Shown here piece by piece: positions 58,004 to 64,000 of a stretch of DNA of 64,000 nt. This DNA comes from Rhodoferax sp. (GTDB taxonomy: Bacteria > Pseudomonadota > Gammaproteobacteria > Burkholderiales > Burkholderiaceae_C), in NCBI RefSeq assembly GCF_023700745.1, contig NZ_JAMPYG010000004.1, positions 65,629-129,628 of the forward strand, written 5' to 3'. Position 1 is the first letter of the stretch; each line of letters starts with the position of its first letter. Below the pieces are notes generated by a model. The model ran no database searches and had not been told where the DNA came from. It saw nothing but the letters and a program-made list of their open reading frames with translations. The position numbers and the translations under genes are program-made.

Positions 58004-58017
58004 AGGGTAAATACCCT
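58004..58017. promoter_or_regulatory. AGGGTA-AA-TACCCT palindrome before the ABC operon
   Basis: Six-base perfect arms separated by AA lie 119 bases upstream of the ABC binding-protein gene. The core TAGGGTAAATAC also occurs at 54341-54352 before gntR. An AT-rich TTAATTAA stretch (58034-58056) follows and may hold the promoter. Confidence 0.45.
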
Positions 58018-58135
58018 CTTGCACGGGATTGAAAATTAATTAACAATTAATTAATTATGGCAACATGGTGTCTGCCCGATTCAACCCGCGCCTCCTGGCC
58101 TTGTCGGCCATCCAGGCACACCAACTGGAGATGAC

Positions 58136-59386
58136 ATGCTCAAGCTTACAAAATTGGCGACAGCCGCGGCCTTGGTAGCAGCTGGTAGCGCAGCGATGGC
58201 CGGTGAAGTGGAAGTACTGCACTGGTGGACATCCGGTGGCGAAGCCAAGTCGGTCGGCGAGCTGAAAAGAATCATGCAGGGCAAGGGCCACACCTGGAAA
58301 GACTTTGCCGTGGCTGGCGGCGGTGGCGACAACGCCATGACCGTGCTCAAGAGCCGTGTGGTGGCTGGCAACCCGCCCGCCGCCGCTCAAATCAAGGGCC
58401 CGGGGATTCAGGAATGGGCCTCAGAAGGGGTATTGGCCAACCTCGATGCAACGGCTAAGACCGAAAAATGGGACAGCTTGCTGCCCAAGGTGGTGGCTGA
58501 TGTCATGAAATACAAAGGCAACTTTGTCGCTGCACCGGTCAATGTGCACCGCGTCAACTGGATGTGGGCCAATGCAGCCGTGCTGAAAAAAACGGGTGTC
58601 GCGGGCACACCCAAAACCTGGGATGAGTTTTTTGCGGCGGCTGAAAAAGTCAAGAAAGCCGGTCTGATCCCGGTGGCCCACGGTGGTCAGAACTGGCAGG
58701 ATTTCACCACCTTCGAATCGGTCGTGCTGGGGGTGGGCGGTGCAAAATTCTACAGTGATGCGCTGGTCAAACTGGATCAAAAGACACTCACCAGCGCCAC
58801 CATGACCAAGTCGCTGGAAACCTTCCGCAAGGTCAAGGCTTACACCGACGCTGCGGCCCCCGGGCGCGATTGGAATCTGGCCACCGCCATGGTGATCCAG
58901 GAAAAAGCCGCCTTCCAATTCATGGGGGACTGGGCCAAGGGAGAGTTCACGGCCGCCGGCAAAGTCCCGGGCAAGGACTACATCTGCGCGGCCGCCCCCG
59001 GCACGGCCAGCGCCTTCACTTTCAACGTGGACTCTTTTGCCATGTTCAAGCTCAAGGATGCCGCCGCCCAGAAAGCTCAGGCTGATCTGGCCGCTGCCAT
59101 CATGGGCACCGAATTCCAGGAAGTTTTCAACCTGAACAAGGGCTCGATCCCGGTACGTCTGAACATGGACATGGCCAAGTTCGATGACTGCGCCAAGCTG
59201 TCCAGCAAAGACTTTGTTGAAACCGCGAAATCGGGTGGCCTGCTGCCCTCCATTGCGCACGGCATGGCGGTGATACCTGCCGCCGAAGGCGCCATCAAGG
59301 ACGCCGTCAGCCAGTTCTGGAACAACGACAAAATGAGTGTGGCAGACGGGGTGAAGAGCATCGCCAAGGCGGCGGCGACCAAGTAA
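58136..59386 (+). CDS. ABC transporter sugar-binding protein (glucose/mannose type)
   Basis: This 416-residue periplasmic protein has a signal peptide ending in AAMAGE (near residue 22). The mature start EVEVLHWWTSGGEAKSVGELKRIMQGKG and VVAGNPPAAAQIKGPGIQEWA are typical of the GtsA glucose-binding branch of extracellular solute-binding family 1. NVHRVNWMWANAAVLKKTGV and WQDFTTFESVVLGVGG also match. The gene is first of four; a 394-base repeat-bearing spacer separates it from the permease genes. A GGAG site lies before the ATG. Confidence 0.9.
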   Translation: MLKLTKLATAAALVAAGSAAMAGEVEVLHWWTSGGEAKSVGELKRIMQGKGHTWKDFAVAGGGGDNAMTVLKSRVVAGNPPAAAQIKGPGIQEWASEGVLANLDATAKTEKWDSLLPKVVADVMKYKGNFVAAPVNVHRVNWMWANAAVLKKTGVAGTPKTWDEFFAAAEKVKKAGLIPVAHGGQNWQDFTTFESVVLGVGGAKFYSDALVKLDQKTLTSATMTKSLETFRKVKAYTDAAAPGRDWNLATAMVIQEKAAFQFMGDWAKGEFTAAGKVPGKDYICAAAPGTASAFTFNVDSFAMFKLKDAAAQKAQADLAAAIMGTEFQEVFNLNKGSIPVRLNMDMAKFDDCAKLSSKDFVETAKSGGLLPSIAHGMAVIPAAEGAIKDAVSQFWNNDKMSVADGVKSIAKAAATK

Positions 59387-59423
59387 AGCTGTGGGGGTAC
59401 GTTGGTGACTGTTACCCAAGCCC

Positions 59424-59516
59424 GCAGAAGGGCTGGGGTACATACCGCCGCTCATGTCCCCCGCCCTGACGGGCTCCTCCTTTACTTCGCTTTGGTATGC
59501 ACCCCAGCCCTTCTGC
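59424..59516 (+). repeat. 93-bp palindromic element, copy 1
   Basis: Terminal arms of 23 bases (59424-59446 and 59494-59516) pair at 22 of 23 positions. The centre contains TGTCCCCCG, a small GCCC/GGGC hairpin and TCCTCCTTTACTTC. The same central pieces occur in copy 2 in reverse orientation. Confidence 0.8.
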
Positions 59517-59601
59517 TTGTGCGGTGAGTTTGCTGGCAGGAACCCAAAACCTTGCCGGTCCTGACTTGTTCTTGGTGTTGAACCAAGCAAAGTCCTCCCA
59601 A

Positions 59602-59709
59602 GATCAGACGGGGCGGGTGTTTCGCGTAGTGAGGTAAAGGAGGAGACCCTAAGCCGCAGGCTTAGGGTCGGGGGACACGAACGAAGTGAAATACCCGGCC
59701 CGTCTGATC
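59602..59709 (-). repeat. 108-bp palindromic element, copy 2 (inverted)
   Basis: Terminal arms GATCAGACGGGGCGGGT and ACCCGGCCCGTCTGATC pair at 16 of 17 positions. The centre (59645-59669) is a perfect 11-bp stem, GACCCTAAGCC/GGCTTAGGGTC, with a 3-base loop. Read on the minus strand it contains TGTCCCCCG, the hairpin, then TCCTCCTTTACCTC, matching the core of copy 1. Confidence 0.8.
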
Positions 59710-59780
59710 CGATAACAAATAGCAGCTAGCAGCGCAGGTGCGACACCAACAAGCCACAGCTTTTTTAACCCAAAGGCGAA

Positions 59781-60665
59781 ATGTTTATGAAATCTTTTGA
59801 AAACGTGTTGCCCAAGCTGGTGATCGCGCCTGGCTTTGTGCTCGGGTTCGCCTTCATTTACGGCTTCATGATCTGGAACGGCTTGTTGTCCGTGACCAAT
59901 TCGCGCATGTTGCCCAACTACGACGCATTCGTCGGACTGGAACAGTACGTGCGTCTGTGGGAAATGGACCGCTGGTACGTGGCGCTGAAAAACCTCGGCA
60001 TATTCAGTGTGCTGTACGTCGGCGGCTCGATGCTGCTGGGCATGCTGCTGGCCATTTTTCTGGACCAGAAAATCCGCTTTGAAGGCGTGATCCGCACGGT
60101 GTACCTGTACCCCATGGCGCTGTCGTTCATTGTCACCGGCACCGCCTGGAAATGGATTCTGAACCCCAGCCTGGGTCTGGAAAAACTGATGCAGGACCTG
60201 GGCTGGGCCAGCTTCAGCTTTGACTGGCTGGTGCAAAGCGACACCGCCATCTACTGCGTGGTGATTGCCGGCATCTGGCAGTCGGCGGGCTTTGCCATGG
60301 CGCTGTTTTTGGCCGGCCTGCGCGGCATTGACGACAGCATCATCAAGGCCGCACAAATGGATGGCGCCAGCCTGCCGCGGATTTACTGGCGCATCATTTT
60401 GCCGGTGCTGCGTCCGGTGGTGTTCTCCACCATTCTGGTGTTGTCGCACCTCTCCATCAAGGCCTTCGACCTGGTGATGGCGCTCACCGCCGGCGGGCCC
60501 GGCTATGCGTCGGACGTGCCCGCCACCTTCATGTTCACCATGAGCTTTACCCGCGGCCAGATCGGCCTGGGTGCAGCCAGTGCCACCATGATGCTGGCCA
60601 TGGTGGCCGCGCTGGTGGTGCCTTACCTGTACAGCGAGTTGCGCTCCAAGCCGCACGAGCGTTGA
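59781..60665 (+). CDS. ABC sugar transporter permease (GtsB/MalF type)
   Basis: This 294-residue permease has six predicted helices. The EAA loop that contacts the ATPase reads DDSIIKAAQMDGASLPRIYWRIILPVLRP. The N-terminal PKLVIAPGFVLGFAFIYGFMIWNG and SFIVTGTAWKWILNPSLGLEKLMQDLGW fit glucose permeases of this family. A second ATG two codons in is possible. Its stop region leads into the second permease within about 15 bases. Confidence 0.92.
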   Translation: MFMKSFENVLPKLVIAPGFVLGFAFIYGFMIWNGLLSVTNSRMLPNYDAFVGLEQYVRLWEMDRWYVALKNLGIFSVLYVGGSMLLGMLLAIFLDQKIRFEGVIRTVYLYPMALSFIVTGTAWKWILNPSLGLEKLMQDLGWASFSFDWLVQSDTAIYCVVIAGIWQSAGFAMALFLAGLRGIDDSIIKAAQMDGASLPRIYWRIILPVLRPVVFSTILVLSHLSIKAFDLVMALTAGGPGYASDVPATFMFTMSFTRGQIGLGAASATMMLAMVAALVVPYLYSELRSKPHER

Positions 60666-60679
60666 GTTCGGAGCTGATC

Positions 60680-61534
60680 ATGAACGCTAAAAATATTTCC
60701 CGTTTTGCGGTGTACGCCGTGTTGGGCATGGCGGCCTTCTTCTTCCTGGCACCGCTCTACGTGATGCTGGTGACCTCGCTCAAGGACGCCGACCAGTTGC
60801 GCGCCGGCAACCTGCTGAGCCTGCCGACATCACTGAATTTTGAGCCCTGGCAACTGGCCTGGTCGACCGCCTGCACGGGTGTCGACTGCCGTGGCCTGAA
60901 GCCCTATTTCTGGAACTCGGTGAGCATGGCCGTACCTGCAGTGCTGATTTCGACGGCCTGGGGCGCTTTGAACGGCTACGTGCTGAGTATGTGGAAGTTC
61001 AAGGGCAGCGACCTGCTGTTTGGTTTCATGCTGTTTGGCGTCTTCATGCCGTTCCAGGTGGTACTGTTGCCGATGAGCCAAGTGCTGGGATTTCTGGGGC
61101 TGTCAAGCTCGGTCGCCGGCCTGGTGCTGGTGCATTGTCTGGCCGGCATGGCCAGCACCACGCTGTTTTTCAGAAACTACTACACCGCCATTCCGCGTGA
61201 GCTCATTCAGGCCGCACGCATGGACGGCGCCGGTTTCTGGCGCATCTTCTACCGCATCGTGATCCCGATGTCGACCCCGATCCTGATGGTGACGCTGATC
61301 TGGCAGTTCACCAACATCTGGAACGACTTCCTGTTTGGCGTGGCCTTCAGCGGCGCCGACAGCAAACCCATCACGGTTGGCCTGAACAACCTGGCCAACA
61401 CCACCAGCAGTGTGAAAAGCTACAACGTGGACATGGCGGCTGCCATCATTGCCGGCCTGCCGACCATGCTGGTCTACGTACTGGCCGGTCAGTATTTCGT
61501 CAAAGGTCTGACTGCCGGCGCGGTCAAAGGATAA
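60680..61534 (+). CDS. ABC sugar transporter permease (GtsC/MalG type)
   Basis: This 284-residue permease has six helices. The EAA loop reads RELIQAARMDGAGFWRIFYRIVIPMSTP. The start AVYAVLGMAAFFFLAPLYVMLVTSLKD is typical. The ATG at 60680 follows a GGAG site and is preferred to a TTG at 60662 that would overlap the previous gene. The segment with two Cys (STACTGVDCRGLKPYFWNS) is shared with glucose-type permeases of this branch. Confidence 0.92.
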   Translation: MNAKNISRFAVYAVLGMAAFFFLAPLYVMLVTSLKDADQLRAGNLLSLPTSLNFEPWQLAWSTACTGVDCRGLKPYFWNSVSMAVPAVLISTAWGALNGYVLSMWKFKGSDLLFGFMLFGVFMPFQVVLLPMSQVLGFLGLSSSVAGLVLVHCLAGMASTTLFFRNYYTAIPRELIQAARMDGAGFWRIFYRIVIPMSTPILMVTLIWQFTNIWNDFLFGVAFSGADSKPITVGLNNLANTTSSVKSYNVDMAAAIIAGLPTMLVYVLAGQYFVKGLTAGAVKG

Positions 61535-61550
61535 GAAGGACTCACCCATC

Positions 61551-62621
61551 ATGGCAGCATCACTCCACATCGCAGGCGTTCGCAAGGTTTACGGCAAAGG
61601 CGACAAGGCCGTCGAGGTTTTGAAAAAAATCGACATCGAAGTGGCGCCGGGTGAGTTCCTGATCCTGGTCGGGCCTTCGGGCTGCGGCAAGTCCACCCTG
61701 CTCAACATCATTGCCGGCCTGGAGGACCCGACCGAGGGCGAACTCAGAATCGCCGGCAAAAACGTCATCGGCGTGGCCCCAGCGCAGCGCGACATTGCCA
61801 TGGTGTTCCAGAGCTATGCGCTCTACCCCACCATGAGCGTGGCCGACAACATCGGCTTTGCGCTGGAAATGCGCAAGGTCCCGCTGGAAGTGCGCACCAA
61901 GCGCATCCATGAAGTCGCCGCTATGTTGCAGATCGAGCACCTGCTGGACCGCCGCCCGGCACAACTCTCGGGCGGCCAGCGCCAGCGTGTGGCCATGGGT
62001 CGCGCATTGGCGCGTGACCCGCAACTGTTTCTGTTTGACGAGCCCCTGAGCAACCTGGACGCCAAGTTACGCGTCGAAATGCGTGCCGAAATCAAACGCC
62101 TGCACCTGGTCAGCGGCATCACCACCGTGTATGTGACGCATGACCAGATCGAGGCGATGACACTGGGCAGCCGCATTGCCGTGATGAAAGACGGCATCTT
62201 GCAGCAGATTGGCTCGCCCGATGAGATTTACCGCCGCCCGGCCAACACCTATGTGGCGGGTTTTATCGGCTCACCCACCATGAATTTCATCACGGGTCAG
62301 ACCAGTGGCGCAGGTGAGAGCGGTTTGTTTTCTTTTGATGGCGGGAGCCTGGCACTGCCCTGTCCGGCTACCGGCAGTGTGATCCTGGGACAACGCCCCG
62401 AACACGTCCACTTGAGCGACGACGCTTCCTGGCGCGGCCAGGTGATGCTGGTTGAGCCTACCGGTGCCGACACCTACGTGGTGGTAAAAACCAATGTCGG
62501 TTTGATCACGGTGCGCACGCCACCAAACACACAAGTAAAAATGGGCGACACAGTGGGCATGACGGTGAGCAGCAACCACAACAACTGGTTCGACGCGCAA
62601 ACCGGCCTGCGCCTGGCATGA
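61551..62621 (+). CDS. ABC sugar transporter ATP-binding protein (MalK/UgpC type)
   Basis: This 356-residue ATPase has Walker A GPSGCGKSTLLNIIAGL, the Q-loop FQSYALYPTMSV, signature LSGGQRQRVAMGRALARDPQLFLFDEPLSNLDAKLR including Walker B, and the H-loop VYVTHDQIEAMTLGSRIAVM. A C-terminal OB-like regulatory domain follows (residues about 240-356), as in MalK-type proteins that can power several sugar importers. It starts 16 bases after the second permease gene. Confidence 0.95.
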   Translation: MAASLHIAGVRKVYGKGDKAVEVLKKIDIEVAPGEFLILVGPSGCGKSTLLNIIAGLEDPTEGELRIAGKNVIGVAPAQRDIAMVFQSYALYPTMSVADNIGFALEMRKVPLEVRTKRIHEVAAMLQIEHLLDRRPAQLSGGQRQRVAMGRALARDPQLFLFDEPLSNLDAKLRVEMRAEIKRLHLVSGITTVYVTHDQIEAMTLGSRIAVMKDGILQQIGSPDEIYRRPANTYVAGFIGSPTMNFITGQTSGAGESGLFSFDGGSLALPCPATGSVILGQRPEHVHLSDDASWRGQVMLVEPTGADTYVVVKTNVGLITVRTPPNTQVKMGDTVGMTVSSNHNNWFDAQTGLRLA

Positions 62622-62650
62622 CCTGACCTGACCTGACACGCCAGGGTATA

Positions 62651-64000
62651 TCACCCAGCTTGGTACAGCGCTTCCCCCGAACGTTGCACCATGGCTTCAA
62701 ATTCTGCGGGACTGACCGGGCGCGAGTAAAAATACCCTTGCGCGTAGTCGCAGCCTGCGGCTTTCAGCAAATCACGCTGCTCCTCCGTCTCGACCCCTTC
62801 GGCAATCACCTTCATGCCCAGGGCATGGGCCATGGCAATGATGGCCTGACATAACACCAGGTCGGTTGTAGCCGCCTTCAGGTGGCGCACAAAGGACTGG
62901 TCAATCTTGATGAAATCAATGTCAAATTTTTGCAGGTAGGACAGCGACGAATAACCGGTACCAAAGTCATCGAGCGACACGTTGATACCCTCGTCACGCA
63001 ACTTCAGCAGTTGTTCAACCACACCGTTGCTGGTGGACAGCAACAAGCCTTCGGTGATTTCAACCACCACACTTTCACCGGGCAGCCCAAGCACACGCAA
63101 TTGGTCGATCCAGGGAATATGGTTGGGATTCGGATTTTCAAACTGCAGTGGAGATTTATTGACACTGACCTGGAACTCCGGGTGCAATTCGGCACGCCAG
63201 TTCTTCACCTGGGCTGCCGCCTGGGCAAAAATCCACTCTCCCAGTTCAACAATCAGACCGCTGCTTTCTGCGACCGGAATAAATTCCGCCGGGCTGATCA
63301 AACCGCGCCTGGGATGCTGCCAGCGGATCAGGGCCTCGGCCTTGTGAATTTTTCCGGTAGCCAAAGTCACGATGGGCTGGTACACCACGCGGAACTCCTG
63401 CGCCGGCAAGGCCGCGCGCAGGTCGTGGGTCAATTGGGCGCGTTGCATGGCGGCCTCCTGCAGCGCCGGCGTGAAAAAACTGAACCGGTTGCGCCCTGCC
63501 GCCTTGGCCACATAGAGCGCCTGATCGGCATTTTTCAGCAGGTCTTCCACCTCCAGCGTATCGGTCGGGTAGACCGTCACACCCATGCTGGCAGACACAA
63601 AAACCTGATCCAGACCCAACTGAAATGATGCGCTCAAGGCATTCAGCAGCTTGGGCAGGATGCTCTGCAGATTGGACTCGTCGTTCAATCCGGTAATGAT
63701 CACGGTGAACTCATCACCCCCCATGCGGGCCACCGTATCGGTTTCGCGCAAACAGCGCTGAATGCGTTGCGCTGCTTCGACCAGCAGATCGTCGCCGCGG
63801 TCATGCCCGAGTGTGTCATTGACTTCCTTGAAATGGTCCAGATCAATGAACAACAGTGCCAGTTTTTGCTCAGTGCGACGGCATTTCTTGATCTCCTGGA
63901 TCAGCCGTTCACGCATCAGACGCCGATTGGGCAAGCCGGTGAGCGCATCAAAGTGCGCCTGCTGCCAGACCAGTGCATCCGCTGATTTGCGCTCGGTAAT
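62651..64000 (-). CDS. GGDEF-EAL cyclic-di-GMP protein (C-terminal part)
   Basis: The frame stays open to the right edge, so the N-terminus is outside the window. The visible 449 codons hold a GGDEF domain beginning HFDALTGLPNRRLM, with an intact active site (ARMGGDEFTVII), and an EAL domain with KAEALIRWQHP and later DDFGTGYSSL, IKIDQSFV and KVIAEGVETEEQ. Both sets of catalytic motifs look intact, so it could make or break c-di-GMP. The preceding ITERKSADALVWQQ resembles the end of a PAS sensor module. It converges on the ABC operon. Confidence 0.93.
   Translation of the reverse strand: MTERKSADALVWQQAHFDALTGLPNRRLMRERLIQEIKKCRRTEQKLALLFIDLDHFKEVNDTLGHDRGDDLLVEAAQRIQRCLRETDTVARMGGDEFTVIITGLNDESNLQSILPKLLNALSASFQLGLDQVFVSASMGVTVYPTDTLEVEDLLKNADQALYVAKAAGRNRFSFFTPALQEAAMQRAQLTHDLRAALPAQEFRVVYQPIVTLATGKIHKAEALIRWQHPRRGLISPAEFIPVAESSGLIVELGEWIFAQAAAQVKNWRAELHPEFQVSVNKSPLQFENPNPNHIPWIDQLRVLGLPGESVVVEITEGLLLSTSNGVVEQLLKLRDEGINVSLDDFGTGYSSLSYLQKFDIDFIKIDQSFVRHLKAATTDLVLCQAIIAMAHALGMKVIAEGVETEEQRDLLKAAGCDYAQGYFYSRPVSPAEFEAMVQRSGEALYQAG

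Larger units (their letters stand above)
59387..59780. other. Repeat-bearing spacer inside the ABC operon
   Basis: This 394-base stretch has no gene. It holds two long palindromic elements (59424-59516 and 59602-59709), described separately. The rest (59517-59601 and 59710-59780) shows no clear structure except an AAGGCG ribosome-binding site for the permease at its end. Confidence 0.8.

Noticed and set aside
62619..62639. TGACC repeated four times between the ABC ATPase and GGDEF-EAL genes
   Set aside because: Only about 20 bases, with no spacer pattern, so it is simple slippage; it is not a CRISPR or regulatory array.

Overview
The window looks like a chromosomal segment of a betaproteobacterium, most likely Comamonadaceae (Rhodoferax/Polaromonas-like). 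This is inferred from the high GC content, the gene orders yceD-rpmF-plsX-fabHDG-acpP-fabF-rpoE-rseAB and hemCDXY divergent from ppc, the long Arg/Ala-rich RNase E tail, the tripartite tricarboxylate (Tct/Bug) genes and the TRAP transporter. No rRNA, tRNA, CRISPR array, transposase, phage gene or recognisable defence system was seen. Almost all DNA is coding, and only two gene-free stretches exceed 300 bases (13099-13619 and 59387-59780).

Layout. 1-8547 (minus strand): yceD, rpmF, plsX, fabH, fabD, fabG, acpP, fabF, a small membrane protein, rpoE, rseA and the start of rseB. This is lipid synthesis running into the sigma-E envelope-stress module. 8573-9918 (plus): maf and an RsmI-like methylase. 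9973-13098 (minus): rluC, a HAD phosphatase, a small Rieske protein and sppA, divergent from rne (13620-16538), which has a long structured leader. 16644-21405 (minus): a DJ-1/PfpI protein and the hemC-hemD-hemX-hemY operon. 21508-30762 (plus): ppc, an AbrB-family membrane protein, the two-component pair tctDE and the transporter tctCBA. 30722-32655 (minus): an MFS carrier and an AlgR-like LytTR regulator without a kinase. 32835-34806 (plus): argH and an RskA-like membrane protein. 34914-38186 (minus): a D-arginine-dehydrogenase-like flavoprotein, thiC and its TPP riboswitch. 38269-49711: housekeeping genes on both strands (lldD-like, PPOX-like, Pat-like acetyltransferase, dinB, thrH, a histidine phosphatase, a DUF4136 lipoprotein, ttcA, folB, midA-like, DUF2905, trxC). 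49775-51780: an SbtA-type bicarbonate carrier divergent from a CbbR-like LysR regulator.

51883-62621 is a sugar and sugar-acid region: a mannose-6-phosphate-isomerase-like cupin, a ROK kinase, a GntR/LacI repressor, gluconokinase, a three-gene TRAP transporter and a four-gene glucose-type ABC importer. The window ends inside a GGDEF-EAL protein.

The least ordinary signals are non-coding. They include two related long palindromes in opposite orientation between the ABC binding-protein gene and its permease genes, and two identical 14-bp perfect palindromes in front of gluconokinase. There is a perfect 11-bp tandem repeat in front of tctC, a TPP riboswitch that probably also controls the flavoprotein downstream of thiC, two adjacent palindromes in the sbtA/lysR spacer, and two REP-like repeats. 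I found no clearly new multi-gene system. The best leads are the regulatory and RNA-structure features of the sugar region, the thiC operon and the inorganic-carbon locus.
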